Assembly: GCA_016214905.1 (NCBI GenBank)
Contig: JACRMQ010000006.1
Coordinates: forward strand, 186,001-250,000
DNA: 64,000 nt
Reading direction: 5' to 3'
Source of the DNA: Ignavibacteriales bacterium
GTDB lineage: Bacteria; Bacteroidota; Ignavibacteria; UBA10030; SZUA-254
Below the pieces are notes generated by a model. That model ran no database searches. It was not told the DNA's origin and saw only the letters and a list, made by a program, of their open reading frames with translations. Shown here in pieces: positions 8,746 to 18,900 of this stretch (positions are counted from its first letter, which is position 1; each line of letters starts with the position of its first letter). A program made the translations under genes and the position numbers.

Positions 8746-10404
8746 TCATTTCTCAGCCAAAGGGTAATGTGGCGCTATGTCGACGGGAACATCGGTTAAT
8801 TTATCTAAAATCTTTTGCATCGATGGATTCATGACTGCGTACTTATCCAGCATTGCTTTAGCTTTGTCGTAACTACCCTCAGCTTGAATTGTCATAATCT
8901 CACCGGTCAATTTCTTCATCCCATCCTTTATCTTTTCGAAGTTAACACTAAACTTGTTCGTCTTTTCATCGAACTTGAAAGCTCCTTCATCAAGAAGATA
9001 ATTGAACTGCAATGCCATTCCTTTGCCGTGCGCTTCTTTGATCCCGAATCGAATTGAACGGAATGCACCTGCGAGATATGTCGCATACATCTTTTTCTCA
9101 AATGATTTTTCTATCTCGCCTTTTTCGATAAGATATTGTAACATGAATAATCCCGAAATGTCGGCCTTGGCTTCTTCAAATGCGGAATTTAGTTCTTTCA
9201 ACATTTGTCGTACTGTGGTTTGTTTGCCATCGACAGTAATATTCTGTGGACCGAGTCCGTGCATCAACTCATGCGCAAGTATGTGTGTGAAGAACTGCTC
9301 GAATGAAATAAGCTTTTGCTGTTCTTTATCCATTGCGACTTTAGAAATGGGTATCAATGCTTTTTTGAATTTTGCCTCCTGGACATTTTTCAACATCACC
9401 CGCTTGCTGCCTTTTTCTGCCGTAACTTTTTCATCGTTTGGAAGATTAAATGCTGCTGTCTGCACACCGGCTCTGCACTCACCGCCTGTTACAACCAAAT
9501 CCACTACACGGATAGGAGAAGACTCGCCCAATTTCGGATTGCGATACTTTGGATCGATTGGAAGATTGTTCTCGATTTCCTGAAGGTATGAAGAAAATTT
9601 CGCAAGCTTCTTTGTCTCAACATCGTTGCGTAAAGTGATGAAAGCTTCGAATGCCGCTTTGTAGTTGAACATTTCATCCATATAAACTTCGTAAGGTCCA
9701 ATTGTCGGTTCGATAGGACTATCCAATTCCATCCACGCTACATCACTGTCATAATAATCATTGCTCAGGAATGCATCGGCACGTTTGGTGAGGAAATTTT
9801 TCAATGTTGCGTTATCAGTTAGCTCAGCCGCTTCACGTAAAAGTTTTGCAGCAGGTGCGAGTAAATCTTTATACTCTTCGTTATATGGAACGGTTTTGAA
9901 TTTACCATCCTCTTCGTTGTGGATAGTGTAGAAGAAGCCGGTTGCTTTGCTTTTCTCAGATTCGGGTAAAGTAGCAAGCCATTTCTCGAATTCATCTTTC
10001 TTCATACTCTCAGGGTAATAATTCGCTCCGGGTGGTCGTGGATTCGGTACTCCTTCTATGAATGGTTCCTGATGATCGATGCCTGACCACGGACTCATGT
10101 TGATGAGAAAGTAGCGTAAGCGTTCAGCCCTTCCGGAAGATTTATCTGCGCGCAATTTATGGAGCAGATCTGTATTTCCGCTCCATACTTGTCGAAGATA
10201 AAGTGAATCCATAATCTTGGCGGCTGAAATTAATTTTGCCAGCGCCTTTCGATCACCCTTTGATAGTTTTGATATATCTCCTTTGATTTCCGTAGGAGCG
10301 AAACGTTTGATTTTTTCTTTGAGTGTCATAGATTTTTGTTGTGCTATTGATTGAATCGATAAAATGAAGAAGCACATAAGTATATATTTGATTAATGTTT
10401 TCAT
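8746..10404 (-). CDS. M49/DPP III-like zinc metallopeptidase, exported
   Basis: A 552-residue protein with a signal peptide (ILMCFFILSIQSIAQQ). It carries the zinc motif His378-Glu379-x2-His382 (AHELMHGLGP) and, about 30 residues on, a Glu-rich helix (AFEEAKADISG) that should supply the third ligand. This matches bacterial M49/dipeptidyl-peptidase III-like Zn-dependent hydrolases, though the motif here is plain HExxH rather than the HExxGH of classical DPP III. A GAGG ribosome binding site sits five bases before the ATG. It probably trims peptides in the periplasm. Confidence 0.82.
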   Translation of the reverse strand: MKTLIKYILMCFFILSIQSIAQQKSMTLKEKIKRFAPTEIKGDISKLSKGDRKALAKLISAAKIMDSLYLRQVWSGNTDLLHKLRADKSSGRAERLRYFLINMSPWSGIDHQEPFIEGVPNPRPPGANYYPESMKKDEFEKWLATLPESEKSKATGFFYTIHNEEDGKFKTVPYNEEYKDLLAPAAKLLREAAELTDNATLKNFLTKRADAFLSNDYYDSDVAWMELDSPIEPTIGPYEVYMDEMFNYKAAFEAFITLRNDVETKKLAKFSSYLQEIENNLPIDPKYRNPKLGESSPIRVVDLVVTGGECRAGVQTAAFNLPNDEKVTAEKGSKRVMLKNVQEAKFKKALIPISKVAMDKEQQKLISFEQFFTHILAHELMHGLGPQNITVDGKQTTVRQMLKELNSAFEEAKADISGLFMLQYLIEKGEIEKSFEKKMYATYLAGAFRSIRFGIKEAHGKGMALQFNYLLDEGAFKFDEKTNKFSVNFEKIKDGMKKLTGEIMTIQAEGSYDKAKAMLDKYAVMNPSMQKILDKLTDVPVDIAPHYPLAEK

Positions 10405-10440
10405 AGTTACCTCATAAAATGATTTTGTATCTACTAAGAA

Positions 10441-10896
10441 TTATAAACGACCCCCTCTTGCAGGAGGCAGTGATTGGAATTCAGGACTCAATACGGCAAT
10501 TTCTACTATTAATCTTCCCAATTCATCTAATTTTGTTTGATATTCATTATTCGAATCAAAGCCACCCCAAGATGCAAACTTTTCGATACCATTATATTCA
10601 ACTCTGATTGATTGTAAATTTCCAATGCTGATTTTATCAGGTTGGTCAAAAAATCCTATCGTCTTTAATTTTTCTAAGACAGCTTCTTTTGATGAAGCTG
10701 ACATTGAATACAACGTTTTAATATTACCATCCTTCACTAAATCTTTAACGAGATAACCATTAAATGTATTGACTTGAATACTTCCGGATACATAATGAAA
10801 ATCGAACGAAGTATAGTAATTGGTTCGACTTGATGAACAACCGCAGAGAACAACAAGTTGGAAAATAAGAAAAAACTGTAAGCTAATAGTTTTCAT
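10441..10896 (-). CDS. Small hypothetical lipoprotein
   Basis: I place the start at the ATG at 10894-10896, preceded by an AAGG element. The 151-residue product then begins with a signal and lipobox (VVLCGCSSS). An open frame continues 150 bases upstream but that part is composed of repeat-like intergenic DNA and would bury the signal peptide. The mature part contains an extracytoplasmic alpha/beta domain with LEKLKTIGFFDQPDKI, resembling small lipoproteins that measure substituent responses by a 'percent' style fold, but I do not recognise a named family. No operon partner is evident; its stop is 36 bases from the M49-like start. Confidence 0.7.
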   Translation of the reverse strand: MKTISLQFFLIFQLVVLCGCSSSRTNYYTSFDFHYVSGSIQVNTFNGYLVKDLVKDGNIKTLYSMSASSKEAVLEKLKTIGFFDQPDKISIGNLQSIRVEYNGIEKFASWGGFDSNNEYQTKLDELGRLIVEIAVLSPEFQSLPPARGGRL

Positions 10897-10952
10897 TTTT
10901 CTTACCTTATTTTTTGATAACATTTCAAGTATATTATAAAGAAGTGTGATAA

Positions 10953-11020
10953 CCTGCTCTCCCTGTCTCGGCAGTGAATTTTCCATCGCTGAGGAACAGA
11001 GAGCGCGGAGTTTCTTTAAA
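10953..11020. repeat. Degenerate CTCTG-rich intergenic repeat
   Basis: On the minus strand this stretch reads as a run of CTCTGT/CTCAGCG-type words (for example CTCCGCGCTCTCTGTTCC). Such low-complexity intergenic sequence occurs in scattered copies in many environmental bacterial genomes. It lies upstream of the true start of the small lipoprotein gene. Only one copy is in the window, so repeat status is inferred from composition. Confidence 0.35.
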
Positions 11021-11095
11021 ATAGGGGATAGGAGGGGAAAAAGCAAACGAGCATAAGATGTGATTTTTCAAGTAGGTACTCAACTCCCGCCCAAA

Positions 11096-11131
11096 CCCTC
11101 CCCCTTCTCTAATTTTAGAGAAGGGGGAGGG
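11096..11131. repeat. Perfect 16-bp palindromic hairpin (REP/MITE-like)
   Basis: CCCTCCCCCTTCTCTA at 11096-11111 is exactly complementary to 11116-11131 with a four-base loop. No T-run follows on either strand, so it is not a typical terminator. Flanking C/G-rich runs (CCCGCCC before, CAGGGAGAGGG after) make it look like an intergenic palindromic repeat element. It lies between the small lipoprotein and beta-barrel genes. Confidence 0.7.
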
Positions 11132-11202
11132 CAGGGAGAGGGATGAGTTTGATATTTGATTGTGTTACTATAGACTGGATCGATATAGCGATGTTTTACT
11201 AA

Positions 11203-11727
11203 CTAACGATCATAACCTAGATATAATCCGACACCCACGAAACCATGAAATAATACAATCTTATTCCATTTAACGAGCATCCCAAAGACACTCGGTGCAA
11301 TTTTCCACCTTAACTCTAAACCAATTTTAAATCCTGATTGATGTGATATCTCTTGCCGGGTTTGATAGGCATAACCGCCGATTGCATCGAATCTGAATTG
11401 ACTTCCCGAAACAGTATGTCGAACTAATAAATTATAATCAAGATAACTTTTCCTGCCACCACCGAAATCACCCGAAGACAAATATTCAATTCCTAATCGT
11501 GTCCCAAGCGATGAATTGTTTTTTCCGGTAAACTTTAAAAAATCAATATCAACGGATCCTCCATAATCATAGGCAAGGAGAATAATCGAACCGTCGACTT
11601 GAATGCTCTTAAGTGATGGAGCAAACTCGAAATGTGCTTTTTCTCTACTGCTGTCGGGTTGTTGTGCAATACTGAGAGCAGTAAAGTAAAGTAAGATGAT
11701 ACTTAGTGAGATAAATTTATGTTTCAT
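11203..11727 (-). CDS. Small outer-membrane beta-barrel-like protein
   Basis: A 174-residue exported protein: signal peptide cleaved after about residue 21 (TALSIAQQ), then alternating hydrophobic/polar strands (SYLDYNLLVRH, FRFDAIGGYAYQ, GFKIGLELRW, GFVGVGLYLGYD) as in eight-stranded outer-membrane barrels. An AGGAG element sits nine bases upstream of the ATG. No family name is assigned. The gene is flanked by the palindromic repeat region and a divergent efflux pump gene. Confidence 0.6.
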   Translation of the reverse strand: MKHKFISLSIILLYFTALSIAQQPDSSREKAHFEFAPSLKSIQVDGSIILLAYDYGGSVDIDFLKFTGKNNSSLGTRLGIEYLSSGDFGGGRKSYLDYNLLVRHTVSGSQFRFDAIGGYAYQTRQEISHQSGFKIGLELRWKIAPSVFGMLVKWNKIVLFHGFVGVGLYLGYDR

Positions 11728-11829
11728 TCTCTATTACTCCTGATTGCATAATTTAGAGAAAAAATTAAGTATTCCTAATTAATTAAATTATTTTTGGCAC
11801 ATATCAACATTTTTCATATTTTAGATCTT

Positions 11830-13200
11830 ATGCACGAATCAAGCAATAAAAAAATCGCGTTGATCATTTCAACTCTTTCTTCCTTCCTGACGCCGTTTAT
11901 GCTGTCTGCTTTGAATATAGCGCTTCCGTCGATTGGGAAGGAATTTGGATTAAATACTATTGAGCTTGGATGGATTGCAACTTCGTATATTTTGTCTGCC
12001 TCAATATTCCTGATCCCTTTTGGCAAATTAGCCGACATGATTGGAAGGAAAAAAATCTTCCTCTACGGAATGTTGATATATGGATTGATTTCACTCCTCA
12101 TAGTTTTTTCTTTCAGCGGTACAATGCTGATAATCTTTCGCGCCATACAGGGTGTTGGCGCGGCAATGATTTTTGGAACCGGCATGGCGATTTTAATTTC
12201 TGTAACACCACCGACGGAGAGAGGGAAAGTTTTAGGAATAAACGTTGCCTCGGTTTATCTCGGTCTATCACTTGGTCCGTTTGTCGGGGGATTTCTTACT
12301 CAACATATCGGCTGGCAAAGCATTTTTTATTTAAATTTTATAACGAGCATCATTGTCGTTATTCTTGGAGCCACTAAACTTCACGGCGAATGGGCAGAAG
12401 AAGCAAAAGGAAAATTTGATTTGTGGGGAGGTGTTTTCTTCAGCGTGACAATGTTCCTGCTGATGTTCGGTTTTTCCAGAATTCCACAATCAGTTGGAGT
12501 GATATCTGTTTGTGCCGGAGTTATTTCTCTCACAGTTTTTATCTTTTGGGAAATGCAAGCTGATAATCCAATTTTACCGATCAGATTGTTCACACAGAAT
12601 ACCGTTTTTGCTTATTCCAATCTTGCCGCTCTAATCAACTACAGCGCTACATCCGCTATTACATTTCTTTTGAGTCTGTATCTTCAATCTGTAAAAGGTC
12701 TGTCTCCGCAGATGGCAGGTCTGGTACTTGTTGCTCAACCGATTTTGATGGCTGTTCTATCACCTGTGGCGGGAAGGATGTCTGATAGATACGAACCACG
12801 TATCATGGCTTCACTCGGGATGGGATTAACAGTTATTGGACTTCTTATTTTCAGTCTGCTGGAGGCAGATTCATCGATATTGTTCATAATCATGAATTTA
12901 TCTCTCCTCGGGGTCGGGTTCGGATTATTTTCGTCACCGAACCAAAATGCAGCCATGACATCTGTGTCGAAAGAAGTTTACGGCATCGCCTCTGCAACGC
13001 TTGGAACAATGCGACTCACCGGACAGATGTTAAGTATGGGAATTGTGATGCTTATAATTTCTGTCGGTGTCGGCAGAGTTCAAATCACACCTGAGTATTA
13101 TCCTCAGTTCACATCAAGTTTAAAAATTATATTTGCAGTCTTTGCCGCGATCTGTGTGGGCGGAATTTTTGCCTCGCTGGCAAGAGGGAAGGTGAGATAA
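11830..13200 (+). CDS. MFS drug/proton antiporter, DHA2 (EmrB/QacA) type
   Basis: From the ATG at 11830 the product has 456 residues and about 14 membrane helices. It shows MFS motif A between helices 2 and 3 (GKLADMIGRKK) and the antiporter motif C (GLSLGPFVGGFL), as in the DHA2/QacA-EmrB group. A TTG 36 bases upstream is in frame but the ATG gives the normal N-terminus just before helix 1. Likely role: proton-driven efflux of hydrophobic compounds. No adjacent EmrA-like adaptor or regulator is present. Confidence 0.88.
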   Translation: MHESSNKKIALIISTLSSFLTPFMLSALNIALPSIGKEFGLNTIELGWIATSYILSASIFLIPFGKLADMIGRKKIFLYGMLIYGLISLLIVFSFSGTMLIIFRAIQGVGAAMIFGTGMAILISVTPPTERGKVLGINVASVYLGLSLGPFVGGFLTQHIGWQSIFYLNFITSIIVVILGATKLHGEWAEEAKGKFDLWGGVFFSVTMFLLMFGFSRIPQSVGVISVCAGVISLTVFIFWEMQADNPILPIRLFTQNTVFAYSNLAALINYSATSAITFLLSLYLQSVKGLSPQMAGLVLVAQPILMAVLSPVAGRMSDRYEPRIMASLGMGLTVIGLLIFSLLEADSSILFIIMNLSLLGVGFGLFSSPNQNAAMTSVSKEVYGIASATLGTMRLTGQMLSMGIVMLIISVGVGRVQITPEYYPQFTSSLKIIFAVFAAICVGGIFASLARGKVR

Positions 13201-13236
13201 AAGTTCTTTTTATTCAATAATTTTTAAGAAAAAGTA

Positions 13237-13265
13237 TTGACATCGATTGTTAAAATCTTTATATT
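13237..13265 (+). promoter_or_regulatory. Sigma-70-type promoter of the secreted MBL-fold gene
   Basis: A perfect -35 TTGACA (13237-13242), a 17-base spacer and TATATT (13260-13265). The predicted transcript start near 13272 leaves a leader of about 155 bases before the ATG at 13429. Confidence 0.65.
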
Positions 13266-13428
13266 CTAACTGTTTAAAAAATCATTCTACCTATTGAACG
13301 AAGTTCGACTTAAACTTCGGAGGCATTATTCATACCGCGCTGATTTCGGTGTGATTAAATCTTATTCTCTTGTCCGCATGAATATCCAACCTAAATCACC
13401 ACATCAAAAATCATTACATGAGGTTCTC

Positions 13429-15702
13429 ATGAAATATTTTTTATTTGTTGTACTATTCATTTTCCTGTTCACATTTTCTTTATTGGCGCAGGAATTAACA
13501 ATCTACCATCTAAATGTCGGTCAGGCAGATGCAACATTGATTAAATCTCCCACCGGCGTTACGATGCTAATAGACGGAGGTAATACAGGTAACGGTACAG
13601 GAATTATTTTACCATACCTCTCATCGCTCGGTATCACCTCTCTGAACTATGTGGTTTGCTCACATTATCACGCCGATCATCTTGGCGGGCTTGATGAAGT
13701 TATAAACGGCTTGGGCGCCGCTAATATTGGAACTGTTTATGATAGGGGAAGTGATGCACCATTGCCAACAACGGTTGCTTTTACCGATTATGTTACTGCG
13801 GCTACGGCAGCAGGAAGAGTTAAAGTCACACTTGGTCAAACGGTTGACCTCGGCGGTGGAGTTACAATGCAGTGCCTAGCTACCGACGGCGAGGTTTATA
13901 ATTACGGAGTTGTACCTAATTCAACCGGAAGTGAGAACGATTTAAGTGTCGGATGGAAATTGAATTATGGTTCATTCCAGTATTTCACAGGCGGCGATTT
14001 AGGTGGAGAAGTATCCACATATGCCGATAACGAAACCCCTCTTGCTCCACAGGTAGGGAATGTCGATGCTTTTAAAATCAACCATCATGGAAGTCAGTAT
14101 AGCACAAATCAGGTTTTCGTTAATACATTACAAGCGGAGGTTGGAATTATTTCGGTGGGAACAAACACATATGGCCATCCAACGCAGGAGGTTATTAATC
14201 GTCTTGATGTTGCAAATTGCTACATCTATCAAACTGCAACCGGTTCAGGTGGAACAATACCGGCTGGCGCAGGAGTTGTGGCAAACAATCATGTCATATT
14301 GAGAACTTCCGGGACAAGTTATACTGTATCTTATGGAACAACTACTCACAACTATACCGGTGATGGTGGTGCACCTGATGTAACACCTCCAGTGATCTCT
14401 GCCGTAACAGCGTCTTCAATTACATCATCAAGTGCGGTTATCACATGGACGACTGACGAAGCCTCAAACTCAGTGGTAGAATATGGTCTCACGACTTCTT
14501 ATGGTTCTACAGTTACAAATGCAACAATGGTTACAAGTCATAGCGTATCACTCAGTGGATTAACTGCAAGCACGTTATACCACTATCGAGTGAAGTCAAC
14601 GGATGCGGCAAACAATACAGCAACATCAACCGACTATACATTTACAACCTCAGCACCAGTTCCAGTCTCTACACTTATTGAATCATTTTCAGACGGTAAC
14701 TTCACCACAAATCCGACCTGGGGTGGAAACACAACTGCGTTTCAAGTTGTCACAAGTAGTGATGTGGGAGCCGGAGCAACAAATTCATACACACTGCGAT
14801 TGAATTATACAACCGCATCAGCCGGCACCAGATATCTCAGGACTCAACGAACAGCTTCATGGGGTACTTCGCAATCTTGGTCATTCTGGATTGGTCGAAG
14901 AGCGCAAGCAGCTACAACTGCAAACCAAAGCATAGTATGGCTGTGGGCTAACGGTACAAATTTAACGGCATCCACTATTGACGGTTACAGAATTAAATTT
15001 GGAGATGACACAGGAGACGATAACATTGTACTCCAGAGTGTAACTAATAATGTTGCAACCGATATTATCACTTCGTCTGGAACTGTTCTCAATGGCTTAA
15101 CAGATATAGGATTTATGGTGCGTGTTACGCGTACTAGCGGTTCGGTGTGGACGTTATATACTTCAACATTGCCGACTACAATCGGAAGTGGAGCAATTGC
15201 GACAGACGTGCCGACTGCTGCCAATACATCAATCAACCAAGGCAGTGTGACAAACTCGACTTATACGAACTTTGCTAATGGATACTTCGGTTTCGTGGCG
15301 GTACATTCATCCGGCGCTAGTGCTCGAATCGCAGCTGAATTCGATCAGCTATATTTCGATACAACCAGCACATCGCCTCTCGGCAAATCGGCATTTAGTC
15401 CAGAGTTTGCTTACGCTCCATCAACATTCAGATTAAATCAAAATTATCCGAATCCTTTTAATCCGTCTACAACACTCAGTTTCGATTTAGCTGAGGATGC
15501 AGTAGTAACATTAAAAGTATATGATGTTATCGGACGTGAAGTTGGGGTTATTGTGAATAACGAAGACCGTTCTGCCGGAACACATCAAATGCGTTTTGAT
15601 GGTTCAACGCTCGCAAGCGGTGTTTATTATTGCAAACTGAATGCTTCAACCATAACAGGGAAATCGTTCGCGGATACAAAGCGATTGGTGCTTCTGAAGT
15701 AA
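13429..15702 (+). CDS. Secreted metallo-beta-lactamase-fold protein with Fn3, LamG-like and T9SS sorting domains
   Basis: I take the ATG at 13429: it has GAGG six bases upstream and starts the signal peptide MKYFLFVVLFIFLFTF; in-frame codons from 13294 would precede it with non-signal sequence. The 757-residue product has a ComEC/Rec2-like metallo-beta-lactamase domain (about residues 22-290) with metal motif His79-x-His81-x-Asp83-His84 (SHYHADHLGG). Then comes a fibronectin type III domain (about 320-410), a jelly-roll-like domain with a WSFWIGRRAQ core (about 420-640), and a C-terminal T9SS type A sorting domain (QNYPNPFNPSTTLSFDL to the last residue). Secretion to the cell surface by T9SS is inferred. 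The substrate is unknown; free-standing ComEC-like hydrolases may cut phosphoester bonds. Confidence 0.87.
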   Translation: MKYFLFVVLFIFLFTFSLLAQELTIYHLNVGQADATLIKSPTGVTMLIDGGNTGNGTGIILPYLSSLGITSLNYVVCSHYHADHLGGLDEVINGLGAANIGTVYDRGSDAPLPTTVAFTDYVTAATAAGRVKVTLGQTVDLGGGVTMQCLATDGEVYNYGVVPNSTGSENDLSVGWKLNYGSFQYFTGGDLGGEVSTYADNETPLAPQVGNVDAFKINHHGSQYSTNQVFVNTLQAEVGIISVGTNTYGHPTQEVINRLDVANCYIYQTATGSGGTIPAGAGVVANNHVILRTSGTSYTVSYGTTTHNYTGDGGAPDVTPPVISAVTASSITSSSAVITWTTDEASNSVVEYGLTTSYGSTVTNATMVTSHSVSLSGLTASTLYHYRVKSTDAANNTATSTDYTFTTSAPVPVSTLIESFSDGNFTTNPTWGGNTTAFQVVTSSDVGAGATNSYTLRLNYTTASAGTRYLRTQRTASWGTSQSWSFWIGRRAQAATTANQSIVWLWANGTNLTASTIDGYRIKFGDDTGDDNIVLQSVTNNVATDIITSSGTVLNGLTDIGFMVRVTRTSGSVWTLYTSTLPTTIGSGAIATDVPTAANTSINQGSVTNSTYTNFANGYFGFVAVHSSGASARIAAEFDQLYFDTTSTSPLGKSAFSPEFAYAPSTFRLNQNYPNPFNPSTTLSFDLAEDAVVTLKVYDVIGREVGVIVNNEDRSAGTHQMRFDGSTLASGVYYCKLNASTITGKSFADTKRLVLLK

Positions 15703-15722
15703 AAATCATCTGGATTATATCT

Positions 15723-15760
15723 GAAGGGTAAGCAATCCTGCTTGCCCTTCTCTGATTTTT
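15723..15760 (+). terminator. Rho-independent terminator
   Basis: Arms GAAGGGTAAGCA (15723-15734) and 15739-15750 pair with one G-U, loop ATCC, followed by TCTGATTTTT. It ends the MBL-fold gene transcript. Confidence 0.75.
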
Positions 15761-15834
15761 GAAAATGATTTTAACATAGATTTGTGATAGACAAGACATT
15801 TTTTCTTCTTTTGAAAAAATTCTCTTGACAAGTC

Positions 15835-15863
15835 CGATTTATTTGTATATCATAAATATATTT
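15835..15863 (+). promoter_or_regulatory. Probable promoter of the subtilisin gene
   Basis: TTGACA at 15835-15840 with a TATCAT hexamer 17 bases downstream (15858-15863). Both T9SS cargo genes therefore carry their own perfect -35 element and their own terminator. Confidence 0.5.
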
Positions 15864-15909
15864 CTTAATCCACAATCATCATTCATTTAACTTATAGGAG
15901 TATGTCCGC

Positions 15910-18900
15910 ATGTACAAATCGTTGATCACTATATTCGTTCTACTGGGTATGATCAGCTTCGCCATATCTGGTAATATTCGTCCGGGGACGGACCAGACAT
16001 CAAAGAAAGGTTATCGACCGGGTGTTCTGGTAGTGAAGTATAAGAGCTCCACGCCGATCAATAACATAAAGTCCCAGAAAAATTCTAAGACGGTTTCTGC
16101 GACAGGCATCAGTTCGCTTGATCTTATCCATAAACAAGCGAATGTTATTTCAATCAGCAAGGATGAATTATACCAACCGAAAGATAAAAACCTTGCTAAA
16201 AATCTCGGTATTGATCGTACTTATATTCTCAAGGTACCGGAAACCACCGACATTGAAGCTCTGGCGCGAACGTATGCAGCCGATGCGAACGTTGAATCTG
16301 CAAATCCGGATTGGGAAGTATATCCACAAGTAATTCCAAACGATCCGAACTATTCAAAACAATGGGGACATAACAACACCGCTCAAATGCCCAGCTACAA
16401 TTGGAGCACAAATCTGCACAACGGACCATTAGTTGGTACGGTTGGCTTTGATGCAAACGCAGAAGCCGCATGGGATAACTCTCAGGGATATGGCAGTTCA
16501 TCAGTCGTTATTGCCATTATCGACGGTGGTGTGGAATGGGCACATCCTGACCTCGCAGCAAACATTTGGACAAACCCTGGTGAAAGCGGAGGCGGCAAGG
16601 AAACAAATGGAATAGACGACGACGGTAACGGTAAGATTGACGATTACCACGGTTGGGATTTCGGAGTTGGTGATAATAATCCTAACGATGATGCTTCAGG
16701 TGCAGGTCACGGCACATGCTGTGCGGGTGTTGCGGCTGCCGTTGTAAATAACAGTGTTGGAGTAGCCGGTATAGCAGGAGGAAGTAAAATATTACCTTGT
16801 AAAGTTGCAAACGCAGCTGGTACAATGTATTTCTCTGCAATCAGTAGCGCAATTACCTACGCCGCTGATATAGGCGCAGACGTGATAAGTATGAGTTTAG
16901 GTGGTACATCATCTGACGCGGCAACACAAACAGCTTGTACCTATGCATGGAATAAAGGTACAGTTGTTCTTGCTGCAACAGGAAATGAAAATAAATCAAC
17001 AATCAGCTATCCGGCAGCAATGACAAACGTAATCGGTGTGGGTGCTGCCTCAAATTGCGGTGACAGAAAACGCAGCAGCAACCTCTCCACTGAAGTTAAT
17101 TTGGGTGTATCAACCGATCCAAACGGTTACACCTGCGACGGTGAAAGATGGTGGGGATCAAACTACGGCGTAACAACCAAAGATGCCGCCACAGCAGTTG
17201 ACGTTATCGCTCCGACAATTCTACCGACAACAGATCGCGTTGGTGCGAATGGTTATGATGCAACTGATTATGATTTATATTTTAACGGGACATCATGCTC
17301 AACACCATATGCAGCAGGTGTTTGTGCGTTGATAATTTCAAAGAATCCAACTTGGACAGCAACACAAGTACGCGATCAACTCTGCAGCACCGCAATTGAT
17401 ATCTCTAACGTTGAATCGGGTGCAGGTTGGGATAGATATACAGGTTATGGTGAAGTTGATGCAGCAGCAGCAACCGCAGGTGCAGCAGGACCATCTGTCA
17501 CAGTCACATCGCCGAACGGTGCCGAAAATTGGATTACAAATTCTGTCCACAACATTACATGGACATTCACAGGCACAATCGCTAATGTAATGATCGAGTA
17601 TACAACAGATGGTACAACTTACTCCACCGTTGTTGCAACTACTCCTAACACAGGAACATATTCATGGACAGTGCCGAACACACCATCCACCACTTCCAAA
17701 GTCCGTGTCTCTGATGTTACAAATTCTGCAACGAACGATGTCAGCAACGCTAACTTTACCATCAGCGTTCCCGATGTCATTCCACCCTTAATCTCGAATG
17801 TTCAAGCAATCAACATCTCATCTAACAGCGCGACAATAACCTGGACGACAGACGAATCATCCAATTCAGTGGTGAATTACGGATTGACAACAGGATACGG
17901 CAGTTCTGCATCAAATGCTACAATGGTAACAGCGCACAGTGTTACATTGACAGCACTCAGCATGAACACAACGTATCACTATGCCGTTAGTTCTACCGAT
18001 GCATCAAACAACACAGCAACTTCGGTTGATTACACATTCACCACAACGAACTCGATGGCGCCGATTGAAACATTTGCCGATGGCAACTTCACAGCAAATC
18101 CGGTATGGGCAGGTTCAACAACGTCATTCCAGGTTGTTGCGAACAGCGATGCCGGTGCAGGTGCTACAGGTTCAAATACACTACGGTTGAGTGCTGCCGC
18201 GGCAGGCACATTCTATCTCAGAACTCAACGAACCGCGTCATGGGGAACAGAACAATCGTGGTCGTTCTGGATGGGCAGACGTGCTCAAGCTGCTACTTCC
18301 ACAAACTATAGCGTCGTTTGGTTGTGGGCTAATGAAGCAACTTTAACATCGACAACGGTTGATGGATATAGAATTTTATTCGGCGATAATAGCGGCGGTG
18401 ATAACCTGTTTCTGCAAAGGGTAACGAACGGAGTTGCAACAACAATCTTAACATCAACAGGAACTGTGACAAATGGAATCACTGATTACGGTTTCCTGGT
18501 GAGAGTTACTCGCACAACCGGTTCTGTTTGGAATATCTATACTTCCATTTTACCAACTGCTAGTGGTACTGGTGTGGTTGCTTCTACTCAACCTACAGCG
18601 GCAAACACAACGGTTAATCAGGGAAGCGTGACAAATTCAACTTATACCGTATTTACGAACGGATACTTTGGATTTGGCGCCACTGCTTCTTCAGGTTCCA
18701 GCGCGCGGCAAGCGGCTGAATTCGATCAGCTTTACTTCGATGTCAGTGCCACCTCGCCACTGAGCAAAGCGGCTGTAAGTGCGCCTGTTGTTACTGAATC
18801 GAATGTTAATCCAACGGAATTCAAGTTGAATCAAAATTACCCGAATCCTTTTAATCCGTCTACAACACTCAGTTTCGATTTAGCTGAGGATGCAGTTGTA

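Noticed and set aside
10897-11046. Upstream extension of the small lipoprotein reading frame
   Set aside because: It would bury the signal peptide and lipobox, and the DNA is repeat-like; the internal ATG has its own ribosome binding site.
11794-11829. TTG start for the DHA2 transporter
   Set aside because: It adds 12 residues with no ribosome binding site; the ATG at 11830 gives the usual start before helix 1.
13294-13428. Longer N-terminus for the MBL-fold protein
   Set aside because: The signal peptide begins at 13429 with GAGG in front; the upstream codons contain the promoter leader.
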